Positions 18,400-26,019 of a stretch of 64,000 bases of DNA are shown in pieces. The position numbers and the translations under genes were made by a program. Position 1 is the first letter of the stretch; each line of letters begins with the position of its first letter. The notes below the pieces were generated by a model, which saw nothing but the letters and a program-made list of their open reading frames with translations, was not told the DNA's origin and made no database searches. The stretch lies in assembly GCA_017625935.1 (NCBI GenBank), contig JAGALA010000030.1, positions 1 to 64,000 of the forward strand, read 5' to 3'. This stretch comes from Clostridia bacterium (lineage in GTDB: Bacteria; Bacillota; Clostridia; Oscillospirales; CAG-272).

Positions 18400-18837
18400 A
18401 TGCGCGAATATTCAACTAAGCCGCGCGCCTTGATTTTGGAAATTCTTTCAAAAGCACAAGGGCACATCTCGGCTAAGGAAATTATAGCGCAGCTCAAAAA
18501 TCACGGGCAGGCAGCTTCAACGGCTACTGTATATAGGACACTTTCTATGCTTGAAGCGCAGGGCGTGGTCAAAAAAATGACCGTAGGCACAGGACCTGCC
18601 TGCTATCAGTATATGAGCGAGCGCGCGTGTCAAGAGCATTTTCACTTAAAGTGTACCGAGTGCGGGGCGCTTATCCACTTAAGCTGTGAATTTCTGCATC
18701 TACTTGAAAATCACATTTTTGAAAAGCACGCATTCACAATATCATCGGGCAAGACCGTAATTTACGGTAAGTGCGCAAAATGTGCGGGCGTTGACGAAAA
18801 AAGCGGTGTATGCGAGGCTTCGGAGCATCGTTTTTAA
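18400..18837 (+). CDS. Fur-family metalloregulator
   Basis: A 145-aa Fur/PerR/Zur-type DNA-binding protein. The winged helix covers about residues 1-80 (PRALILEILSKAQGHISAKE, STATVYRTLSMLEAQGVVKK). The C-terminal dimer and metal domain has HFHLKCTECGALIHLSCEF and GKCAKC, giving two CxxC pairs that would hold structural zinc. Histidines in EHFHLKC are candidate sensing ligands. The sequence does not separate Fur, Zur and PerR safely. It follows glyA closely with a weak ribosome site, so coupled translation is likely. Targets unknown. Confidence 0.9.
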   Translation: MREYSTKPRALILEILSKAQGHISAKEIIAQLKNHGQAASTATVYRTLSMLEAQGVVKKMTVGTGPACYQYMSERACQEHFHLKCTECGALIHLSCEFLHLLENHIFEKHAFTISSGKTVIYGKCAKCAGVDEKSGVCEASEHRF

Positions 18838-18866
18838 AACATTTTCGAAAAAAATTATTTTTGCTA

Positions 18867-18895
18867 TTGATTTTTCAAAATGTTTGTGTTATAAT
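18867..18895 (+). promoter_or_regulatory. Promoter of secG
   Basis: TTGATT at 18867-18872, 17-bp spacer, TGT just before TATAAT at 18890-18895 (extended -10). The leader is about 90 nt and holds a stem ATTTGCC (18922-18928) with GGCAAAT (18969-18975), continued by CAGA with TCTG. It ends next to the AGGAGG site and could affect initiation. Confidence 0.8.
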
Positions 18896-18989
18896 GCTAT
18901 CGCTTATACGAAAATTATAAAATTTGCCAAGGCAGACACGCTTGACGAGGGCTTAGTCCATTTCTGTCGGCAAATAATAGGAGGATTAT

Positions 18990-19388
18990 ATGGACGGAAG
19001 AGAAATATTCTACTTAGTATCTAGTATCATTTTGCTTATTAGTGCTATTGTTCTCGTGGTAGTTATTCTTATTCAAAGCAACTCATCAAAGGGTCTTTCA
19101 GGCGCAATTGCAGGCGGCTCTGACACATTCTACGGAAGAAATAAGGGCAAGTCAATTGACAAGAAGCTTATGATTGTTACCATCGTTTTGACTGTAGTGT
19201 TTGCAATTCTTTCACTTGCAGTATTTTCACTCCAAACCAACTCTGCTACAATTCAGGATTGGTGGAATGACCTCATCAACAACTCACAAAGCAGCTCAGG
19301 CGGCTCTGTTACCGAGGACGAGGAGGACGCAAAGGATACAAGCAGCGAAACAACTGAGGGCGAAGGTAGCGCTGAGGTAACCGAATAA
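18990..19388 (+). CDS. secG: Preprotein translocase subunit SecG
   Basis: Small membrane subunit that aids SecYE-mediated protein export. Two membrane segments are seen (about residues 8-28 and 58-80), separated by the family loop LIQSNSSKGLSGAIAGGSDTFYG. The typical protein is 75-80 aa; here an extra C-terminal tail of about 50 residues is acidic and rich in Ser and Thr (SSGGSVTEDEEDAKDTSSE), probably disordered. AGGAGG lies 6 bp before the ATG. As in many Firmicutes it precedes rnr; smpB is not found after rnr here. Confidence 0.93.
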   Translation: MDGREIFYLVSSIILLISAIVLVVVILIQSNSSKGLSGAIAGGSDTFYGRNKGKSIDKKLMIVTIVLTVVFAILSLAVFSLQTNSATIQDWWNDLINNSQSSSGGSVTEDEEDAKDTSSETTEGEGSAEVTE

Positions 19389-19397
19389 TTTGACATT

Positions 19398-19434
19398 AAC
19401 CGCTTTGGGACAAAACCAAGGCGGTTTTATCTTT
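19398..19434 (+). terminator. Terminator after secG
   Basis: AACCGC-t-TTGG pairs with CCAA-g-GCGGTT, followed by TTTATCTTTT. Confidence 0.75.
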
Positions 19435-19450
19435 TATTTGTGCATAAGCT

Positions 19451-19542
19451 CTGCATATGCAGCTACATATGTACTACATATTGAAACTGTAACTGAAACT
19501 ATAACTGAAACTGTAAATGAAAATAGAAATGATAGATATAAT
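19451..19542 (+). repeat. Palindromes and decaying 12-bp tandem repeat upstream of rnr
   Basis: The perfect palindrome CTGCATATGCAG (19451-19462) and TACATATGTA (19464-19473) are followed by five 12-bp units starting GAAACTGTAACT at 19483. The units decay towards GATAGATATAAT at 19531-19542, which contains a TATAAT that may serve as a -10. No -35 is evident. Confidence 0.6.
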
Positions 19543-19565
19543 AAATATAGTAAAAGGAGAAAAAT

Positions 19566-21857
19566 ATGGACGTAAAAAAGCTGATACTTGATACGGTTGA
19601 TGGACAGGGCTACGTTCCGCTCTCACCGTATGATATGCACAGTATGCTTTTGCCGCTTGGCGTTGACGAGAGTGAGTTTTGGCGCGCACTTTCCGCGCTT
19701 GAGCTTGACTACGAAATACAGTTCACCAAAAAGGGAAAAATCGCAAAGGGCACGGATATGGGCTTTTTCAAGGCGAAAATCAGCGCCTCATCGCGTGGAG
19801 ATTTCGGCTTTGCCGTAACCGACGACGGTGAATTTTTCATTCCGCCGAGATTTATGCGCGGCGCTTACCACGGCGACACGGTCGTTATAAAAAGGATAGA
19901 CTATCTCTCAAAATACTACGGCAAGGGTAACGAGGCAGAGGTTGTCGAAATACTTGAGCGCGGTGCTAACGAAGCTGTCGGCACGCTCACCGTTTACGGA
20001 AACGGCAGACGGTTTGTCGCATACGTCACCCCCGAAAACGAGCGCTTGCACCTGAAAATCAAGGTGAACAGCAAAAATTTGGTGGCGAGTGACGGTGACA
20101 AGGTCGTTGTAAAAATAAATCAATACCCCAAGGATGAAAACGATTTTGCGCTCGGAGAAATTACCGAGGTGCTTGGCAGGAGCGACTCCTTAGAGGGCAA
20201 CTACCGCGCAATTTTGCACTCAAACGGAATTGCCACCTCGTTTAGAGACGAAACGGTGGACGAGGCTCGTGCGGTTTCAAGCGAGCCGCTTGATATAACG
20301 GGCCGCCTTGATTTAAGAAACGAAACGGTATTTACAATAGACTCAGCCGATGCAAAGGACCTTGACGACGCAATTTCGTTGAAAATTACCGAAAACGGAT
20401 ACGTCCTCGGCGTTCACATCGCGGACGTTTCTCATTACGTGCGTCCGGGCTCTTATCTTGACAAGGAAGCAATCGAGCGCGGCACAAGCGTATATTTCGT
20501 TGACAAGGTTGTGCCGATGCTTCCGCGTGAGCTTTCAAACGGAATCTGTTCGTTAAACGGAGGCGAGGATCGTCTGACGCTTTCCTGCTTCGTCACACTT
20601 GACAAAAGCGGCACTATGATTTCAAGCGAGATAAGAAAGAGCGTAATTAATTCCAAGGTGCGCGGTGTTTATGCGGAGCTGAACGACATTATCGCAAACG
20701 GCGAAAATAGCGAATTTTTCCCGAAATACAGACACGTAATGGACGATTTTTCGAAAATGATGGAGCTTTATCGCATCCTTCGCCAAAGGAGCGAGCAAAA
20801 AGGAGCAATGGAGCTTGAGAGTGATGAGGTTAAAATCGTTCTTGACGAAAACGGCTTGCCGACAAAAATAGAGAAGCGCGAGCGCGGCGAGAGCGAGCGA
20901 CTTATTGAGCAATTTATGCTATGTGCAAACGAGGCGGTTGCCACCTATATGTACAATGCGTGCGTGCCGTGCGTTTTCCGCGTGCACGAGGAGCCCGACC
21001 GCGAAAAAATAAACTCCTTTGCAATTTTTGCAAAAAATCTCGGTGTTGACGTTTCCCTCTTGCGCACGAAAAATACGATAACTCCAATGCAGCTGTCCCG
21101 CGTGCTTGCAAGCTCCGAGGAAAAGGGATACTCTGCAATCGTTTCAAGTGTGCTCCTTCGCGCACTTATGAAGGCGAAATATTCCGCCGTTCAGCGCCCA
21201 CACTTCGGCTTGAATACGGAGTATTACTGCCATTTCACCTCACCGATAAGACGTTATCCCGACTTAAGCGTGCATAGAATTTTGAAAGCATTCTTGGACG
21301 GAGAGCTTGACGGTGCGTCAATTGAAAAATACGAGCGCTTTGCAAATTTAAGCGCGGAGCTTTCAAGTGAAAACGAGGTTAAAGCAATCCACGCCGAGCG
21401 CGATATTGAGCAGCTCTACAAGTGCGTATATATGCAGGCGCAGGAGGGAGAGGAAATGGAAGCGGTTATTTCATCCGTTGCCTCATTCGGCTTGTTTGCA
21501 AAAACCGAGAATCTTTGCGAGGGCTTAATCCCTGTTGACTCCCTTGGCGGCGGCTTCTATTACGACAAGGACAACTACACCTTGTCACGCGGAAAAACAA
21601 CCTACCGCTTAGGTCAAAAAGTCAAAATCCGCGTTGACTCCGTCGATATTGCGCTTCGCCAAATCAATTTTGAATTAGTGCGTGAGAAAAAGCAGGAAGA
21701 TACAGAGGGTGAGGAAGCAACCGTGAAAAACGAGATCTCCTTGCGTAATAGCGCGAACGCAAAGGAAAGCGCTCAAAGGGACAGAGCCCACCGACGCACA
21801 AGCGCCTCAAAAAAGCACACATTGAGAAAGGGCACGCAAAGAAAATACCGAAGATAA
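19566..21857 (+). CDS. rnr: Ribonuclease R (RNB-family 3'-5' exoribonuclease)
   Basis: Processive 3'-5' exonuclease that degrades structured RNA and takes part in trans-translation and rRNA quality control. It is 763 aa. Order seen: N-terminal winged-helix (LILDTVDGQGYVPLSPYDMH), cold-shock-like OB domains (RGDFGFAVTDDGEFFIPPRF), the RNB catalytic domain with IDSADAKDLDDAISL near residue 258 (the acidic Mg ligands), HFTSPIRRYPDLSVHR, and an S1 domain from about 625. A basic, probably disordered tail ends RKGTQRKYRR. AAAAGGAG precedes the ATG. It lies downstream of secG but has its own upstream region. Confidence 0.96.
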   Translation: MDVKKLILDTVDGQGYVPLSPYDMHSMLLPLGVDESEFWRALSALELDYEIQFTKKGKIAKGTDMGFFKAKISASSRGDFGFAVTDDGEFFIPPRFMRGAYHGDTVVIKRIDYLSKYYGKGNEAEVVEILERGANEAVGTLTVYGNGRRFVAYVTPENERLHLKIKVNSKNLVASDGDKVVVKINQYPKDENDFALGEITEVLGRSDSLEGNYRAILHSNGIATSFRDETVDEARAVSSEPLDITGRLDLRNETVFTIDSADAKDLDDAISLKITENGYVLGVHIADVSHYVRPGSYLDKEAIERGTSVYFVDKVVPMLPRELSNGICSLNGGEDRLTLSCFVTLDKSGTMISSEIRKSVINSKVRGVYAELNDIIANGENSEFFPKYRHVMDDFSKMMELYRILRQRSEQKGAMELESDEVKIVLDENGLPTKIEKRERGESERLIEQFMLCANEAVATYMYNACVPCVFRVHEEPDREKINSFAIFAKNLGVDVSLLRTKNTITPMQLSRVLASSEEKGYSAIVSSVLLRALMKAKYSAVQRPHFGLNTEYYCHFTSPIRRYPDLSVHRILKAFLDGELDGASIEKYERFANLSAELSSENEVKAIHAERDIEQLYKCVYMQAQEGEEMEAVISSVASFGLFAKTENLCEGLIPVDSLGGGFYYDKDNYTLSRGKTTYRLGQKVKIRVDSVDIALRQINFELVREKKQEDTEGEEATVKNEISLRNSANAKESAQRDRAHRRTSASKKHTLRKGTQRKYRR

Positions 21858-21858
21858 T

Positions 21859-21888
21859 AGCATAATGCTCCAAGCGGAGTATTATGCT
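21859..21888 (+). terminator. Long hairpin after rnr
   Basis: AGCATAATGCTCC pairs with GGAGTATTATGCT (one G-T wobble) around AAGC, directly after the rnr stop. No T run follows, so it may protect the 3' end rather than terminate. Confidence 0.5.
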
Positions 21889-21889
21889 A

Positions 21890-21973
21890 AGTGATGTTGC
21901 CTTCGGCAATGATGTTCACTGCGTGAATGATGTTGTGCCTTTAGCACAGTGTGCAAGCATCACATTATACATC
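21890..21973. repeat. Array of three small hairpins with TGATGT spacers
   Basis: Units TGATGT plus TGCC-ttc-GGCA, TGATGT plus TCAC-tgc-GTGA, and TGATGT plus TGTGC-cttta-GCACA stand in tandem. The array is closed by GTGATG (21891-21896) pairing with CATCAC (21958-21963), so it could fold as a multi-branched element. The following bases up to 22070 are AT-rich with nothing recognisable. Confidence 0.6.
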
Positions 21974-22071
21974 GTTTTTTGTTGTTATTTTATAAATTTT
22001 AGCATTCATATTTGTTAATTTCTGTTAAAATACCAAAAAATCGTCAAAACTGAAAAAAATTAAAAAAAATA

Positions 22072-22100
22072 TTCCATTTTTATAAATTATGTGTTATAAT
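22072..22100 (+). promoter_or_regulatory. Extended -10 promoter of ppdK
   Basis: TGT followed by TATAAT at 22095-22100; the -35 position (TTCCAT, spacer 17) is poor. The predicted leader begins with two GC-rich hairpins: TGCGCG with CGCGCA (22108-22126) and GCGCAT-aca-ATGCGC (about 22134-22148). Confidence 0.65.
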
Positions 22101-22188
22101 AGCACTGTGCGCGCATATGACGCGCAAACACTCGCGCATACAATGCGCATATAACAATTGCTAAATTATTTATGGAGGTACTTAAGAG

Positions 22189-24822
22189 ATGAGTACAAAG
22201 AAGTATGTTTACCTTTTTTCAGAAGGTAACGCAAAGATGAGAGAAATTCTCGGCGGTAAGGGTGCTAACCTTGCTGAAATGACACACATCGGTCTTCCTG
22301 TTCCACAGGGCTTCACAATTTCTACTGAGGCTTGTACACAGTACTACGAGGACGGCAGACAAATCAACGATGAAATCCAAGCACAAATTATGGAATACAT
22401 TGACAAGATGGAGGGCATCACAGGCAAGAAGTTCGGTGATAAGGAAAACCCACTTCTCGTTTCCGTTCGTTCAGGCGCTCGTGCATCAATGCCCGGTATG
22501 ATGGACACAATCCTTAACCTCGGTCTTAACGAAGAGGTTGTTAATGTAATCGCTGAAAAGTCAGGCAACGCTCGTTGGGCTTGGGACTGCTACAGAAGAT
22601 TTATCCAAATGTACTCCGACGTTGTTATGGAGGTTGGTAAGAAGTACTTTGAGGAGCTCATCGATAAGATGAAGGAAGAAAAGGGTGTAACTCTCGACGT
22701 TGAGCTTACAGCTGAAGACTTAAAGGAGCTTGCAAACCAATTCAAGGCAGAGTACAAGGCAAAGATCGGCACAGACTTCCCATCTGATCCTAAGGAGCAA
22801 TTAATGGGTGCTGTTAAGGCAGTATTCCGTTCATGGGATAACCCACGTGCTAACTACTACAGAATGCAAAACGAAATCCCATATTCTTGGGGTACCGCTG
22901 TTAACGTACAAGCAATGGCTTTCGGTAACATGGGTGATGACTGCGGTACAGGTGTTGCATTTACTCGTGACCCCGCAACAGGCGAAAAGAAGCTCATGGG
23001 TGAGTTCCTTACAAACGCACAGGGCGAGGACGTTGTTGCAGGTGTTCGTACACCAATGCCAATTTCAGAAATGGCTAAGACATTCCCTGAGGCATATAAG
23101 CAATTCGTTGAGGTTTGCAATATCCTTGAAAACCACTATAGAGATATGCAGGATATGGAATTTACTGTTGAACACGGTAAGCTCTATATGCTCCAAACAA
23201 GAAACGGTAAGAGAACAGCTGCTGCTGCTCTTAAGATCGCAGTTGACCTCGTTAACGAGGGTATGATTTCTAAGGAGCAGGCTATCCTTATGATCGATCC
23301 TAAGCAGCTCGACGCACTTCTCCACCCACAATTCGACGCTAAGGCTCTTAAGGCTGCTACACCTGTTTCAAAGGCACTTCCTGCTTCACCCGGAGCTGCT
23401 TGCGGTAAGGTTGTATTCACAGCTGAGGATGCAGTTGAAGAGGGCAAGAAGGGCGAGAAGGTTATCCTCGTTCGTCTTGAAACATCACCTGAGGATATCG
23501 AGGGTATGCACTACTCACAAGGTATCTTGACTGTTCGTGGCGGTATGACATCACACGCAGCCGTTGTTGCTCGTGGTATGGGTACTTGCTGTGTATCAGG
23601 TTGCGGCGACATTAAGATGGACGAAGAAAACAAGAAGTTCGTTCTCGCCGGCAAGACATACGTTGAAGGCGACTACATCTCACTCGACGGCTCAACAGGT
23701 AACATCTACGGTGAGGCTATTCCTACCGTTCCTGCTACAATCGGCGGCGAGTTTGGTACAATCATGGCTTGGGCTGATGAGTACAGACAGCTCCAAGTAA
23801 GAACAAATGCTGACACACCTAAGGACGCAGCTCAAGCAAGAGCATTCGGTGCTGAGGGTATCGGTCTTTGCCGTACAGAGCATATGTTCTTCGAGCCTGA
23901 AAGAATCGGCGCATTCCGTGAAATGATCTGCGCTGACAGCGTTGAAGAGAGAGAAGCAGCTCTTGCTAAGATTCTCCCAATGCAACAAAGCGACTTCGAG
24001 AAGCTCTACGAGGCACTTGAGGGTAACCCTGTTACAATCCGTTTCCTCGATCCACCGCTTCACGAGTTCGTTCCTACAACTGAAGAGGATATCGCTGCTC
24101 TTGCAGAAACACAAGGCAAGACAGTTCAAGATATCAAGGCTCTTATCGAATCACTTCACGAGTTCAACCCAATGATGGGTCACCGTGGATGCCGTCTCAC
24201 AGTAACATATCCTGAAATTGCAGTAATGCAAACAAGAGCTGTTATCCGTGCGGCTATCGCAGTTAAGAAGAATCATCCTGATTGGAACCTCGTTCCTGAA
24301 ATCATGATCCCATTGGTTGGCGAATACAAGGAGTTCGTATTCTGCAAGAAGCTCGTTGTTGCTGCTGCTGACGAGGAAATCTCAAATGCAGGCGTTGAGC
24401 TTAAGTATGAAGTTGGTACAATGATGGAAATTCCACGTGCTTGCTTGACAGCTGATGAAATCGCTAAGGAAGCTGAGTTCTTCTGCTTCGGTACAAATGA
24501 CTTAACACAGATGACATTCGGCTTCAGCCGTGATGACGCTGGTAAGTTCTTGACAGCATACTACGAGAGCAAGATTTACGAAAACGATCCATTTGCAAGA
24601 ATCGACCAAAACGGTGTTGGTAAGCTTATGGATATGGCAGTTGATATGGGTAAGGCAGTTCGTCCTGAAATGCACATCGGTATTTGCGGCGAGCACGGCG
24701 GCGACCCAACATCTGTTGAATTCTGCCACAGAATCGGCCTCAGCTACGTTTCATGCTCACCATTCAGAGTTCCGATTGCACGTCTTGCTGCTGCACAGGC
24801 TGCTATTAAGAACCCTCGCTAA
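22189..24822 (+). CDS. ppdK: Pyruvate, phosphate dikinase
   Basis: Interconverts PEP and pyruvate with AMP/PPi and ATP/Pi through a phosphohistidine. At 877 aa it has the usual length. Order: N-terminal ATP-grasp (KGANLAEMTHIGLPVPQGFT, SVRSGARASMPGMMDTILNL), the swivelling phosphohistidine domain with GGMTSHAAVVARGMG (His near residue 456), and the PEP/pyruvate barrel (GIGLCRTEHMFFE, NPMMGHRGCRL, FGTNDLTQMTFGFSRDD, GICGEHGGDP with the catalytic Cys). Codon use is strongly biased, like nifJ, and suggests high expression. With PFOR it connects PEP to acetyl-CoA. GGAGGT lies about 11 bases before the ATG. Confidence 0.98.
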   Translation: MSTKKYVYLFSEGNAKMREILGGKGANLAEMTHIGLPVPQGFTISTEACTQYYEDGRQINDEIQAQIMEYIDKMEGITGKKFGDKENPLLVSVRSGARASMPGMMDTILNLGLNEEVVNVIAEKSGNARWAWDCYRRFIQMYSDVVMEVGKKYFEELIDKMKEEKGVTLDVELTAEDLKELANQFKAEYKAKIGTDFPSDPKEQLMGAVKAVFRSWDNPRANYYRMQNEIPYSWGTAVNVQAMAFGNMGDDCGTGVAFTRDPATGEKKLMGEFLTNAQGEDVVAGVRTPMPISEMAKTFPEAYKQFVEVCNILENHYRDMQDMEFTVEHGKLYMLQTRNGKRTAAAALKIAVDLVNEGMISKEQAILMIDPKQLDALLHPQFDAKALKAATPVSKALPASPGAACGKVVFTAEDAVEEGKKGEKVILVRLETSPEDIEGMHYSQGILTVRGGMTSHAAVVARGMGTCCVSGCGDIKMDEENKKFVLAGKTYVEGDYISLDGSTGNIYGEAIPTVPATIGGEFGTIMAWADEYRQLQVRTNADTPKDAAQARAFGAEGIGLCRTEHMFFEPERIGAFREMICADSVEEREAALAKILPMQQSDFEKLYEALEGNPVTIRFLDPPLHEFVPTTEEDIAALAETQGKTVQDIKALIESLHEFNPMMGHRGCRLTVTYPEIAVMQTRAVIRAAIAVKKNHPDWNLVPEIMIPLVGEYKEFVFCKKLVVAAADEEISNAGVELKYEVGTMMEIPRACLTADEIAKEAEFFCFGTNDLTQMTFGFSRDDAGKFLTAYYESKIYENDPFARIDQNGVGKLMDMAVDMGKAVRPEMHIGICGEHGGDPTSVEFCHRIGLSYVSCSPFRVPIARLAAAQAAIKNPR

Positions 24823-24866
24823 TAGGGCGCAATAGAGGGCGTAGAACAAAAAGCACAATAAAATAA

Positions 24867-24896
24867 AGGGAGGGGCTTGCTCCTCCCTTGTTTTTT
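24867..24896 (+). terminator. Terminator after ppdK
   Basis: AAGGGAGG pairs with CCTCCCTT, followed by GTTTTTT. Confidence 0.88.
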
Positions 24897-24911
24897 GAAA
24901 CATTCAAGGTG

Positions 24912-24941
24912 GAAAACAGGCGATTTACCTGTTTTCTTTTT
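24912..24941 (+). terminator. Second, tandem terminator after ppdK
   Basis: GAAAACAGG pairs with CCTGTTTTC around CGATTTA, followed by a T run. It backs up the first terminator of this apparently strongly expressed gene. Confidence 0.75.
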
Positions 24942-25116
24942 ATGTGCTTTTTTAATCGCGAGTGGCATCTCTGCCGTACACCAGTACGCCGACGAGACTG
25001 CCCCTCACACTTTCTACACCCACTCTTGTCCCTATTAGGTGACGCCTTACAAACGCTAAAATCACCGCTCCACGAAATTGTAGGGACAGGCGTCCTCGAC
25101 TGTCCGTTTTAGGTTA
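24942..25116. other. Gene-free stretch with a short inverted repeat
   Basis: No credible gene. A short imperfect inverted repeat GGGACAGGCG ... CGACTGTCC lies near 25083-25106, the kind of small dispersed palindrome common in clostridial gaps. Everything else is unassigned. Confidence 0.45.
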
Positions 25117-25145
25117 TTGACAACGAGGGCGATTGGGTATATAAT
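25117..25145 (+). promoter_or_regulatory. Consensus promoter of the LRR protein gene
   Basis: TTGACA at 25117-25122 and TATAAT at 25140-25145, spacer exactly 17 bp: a perfect sigma-A consensus. Confidence 0.92.
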
Positions 25146-25173
25146 AAAGGTAGAAAAGTATAGGAGGGCTATT

Positions 25174-25974
25174 ATGGAGAAAAAAGAGAAGTATTCGACA
25201 AAGCGATTTGTTTTATCGATTGTAGCAATCGCGGTTTTGTTTTGCGTTTTGATGTGCTTCTTTTGGACAGCACTTGGGCTGCTTGCTATTGTCGTTGTAG
25301 GCGGTACGGTTGCGCTTATTATATATAATGGAAGAGAAGGCTCACTTCAGCTTACCTATGAGGATTGTCCGGGCGGACTTTTAGTTACAGGTACAACCGT
25401 TTTTGAAACGAGGCGCATCGTTATCCCAAGCGAGGTTGACGGTGTCCCTGTAATAGGCATTGACGAGGGCGCGTTTGAGGACAACGATAAGCTCATTGAA
25501 ATTGTATTCCCCGACACCTTAAAATCAATCGAATCAAACGCGTTTTACGGATGTGATTCACTAAGTAAGGTGAACCTTCCCGACTCACTTGAATATATAG
25601 GTGATGAAGCATTTTTCGGCTGTACGGAGCTAAAGGAGGTAACGCTTGGTAAGAGCACGCGTTATATCGGTAACGGCGCATTTAGTGACTGCGTGATGCT
25701 TGAAAAAATAGACCTCTTAAACGTAGAGGAAATCGGTATGCAAGCGTTTTACTCCTGTGAGTCACTTGATGAGGTTATAATAACCGAAACGGTTGACAAA
25801 ATCGGAATGGGCGCGTTTTTCGGCTGCTCATCGATCGAACGCTTGGAAATTTACGGCGGAGAATTTTTGGCGGGCGGTAAATACGAAGTGACCGCCGAAG
25901 AGCTTTCAATGACCGCACATATGATAAATCTTTTGACTGATTCTCTCAGCCAATACGATTGGGAGCGCGGATAA
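25174..25974 (+). CDS. BspA-like leucine-rich repeat (LRR_5) membrane protein
   Basis: A 266-aa protein with two adjacent membrane segments at about residues 12-52, then an extracellular part of five to six LRR_5 repeats. Each repeat has the form AFxxCxxLxxVxxPxSLxxIG: AFEDNDKLIEIVFPDTLKSI, AFYGCDSLSKVNLPDSLEYI, AFFGCTELKEVTLGKSTRYI, AFSDCVMLEKIDLLNVEEIG, AFYSCESLDEVIITETVDKI. Such BspA-type repeats mediate binding at the surface of gut and oral bacteria. Start at the ATG with AGGAGGG five bases upstream; an in-frame TTG at 25117 is the -35 box and cannot be the start. It is monocistronic. Confidence 0.88.
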   Translation: MEKKEKYSTKRFVLSIVAIAVLFCVLMCFFWTALGLLAIVVVGGTVALIIYNGREGSLQLTYEDCPGGLLVTGTTVFETRRIVIPSEVDGVPVIGIDEGAFEDNDKLIEIVFPDTLKSIESNAFYGCDSLSKVNLPDSLEYIGDEAFFGCTELKEVTLGKSTRYIGNGAFSDCVMLEKIDLLNVEEIGMQAFYSCESLDEVIITETVDKIGMGAFFGCSSIERLEIYGGEFLAGGKYEVTAEELSMTAHMINLLTDSLSQYDWERG

Positions 25975-25977
25975 AAC

Positions 25978-26008
25978 AAAAACCTTGGAGAAAATCCAAG
26001 GTTTTTTA
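25978..26008. terminator. Bidirectional terminator
   Basis: AAAACCTTGGA pairs with TCCAAGGTTTT around GAAAA, followed by T residues; it lies between converging genes. Confidence 0.85.
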
Positions 26009-26019
26009 TTATAATAGTT

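Noticed and set aside
25117-25173. TTG start for the LRR protein
   Set aside because: That TTG is the -35 box of the consensus promoter; the ATG at 25174 has AGGAGGG upstream.
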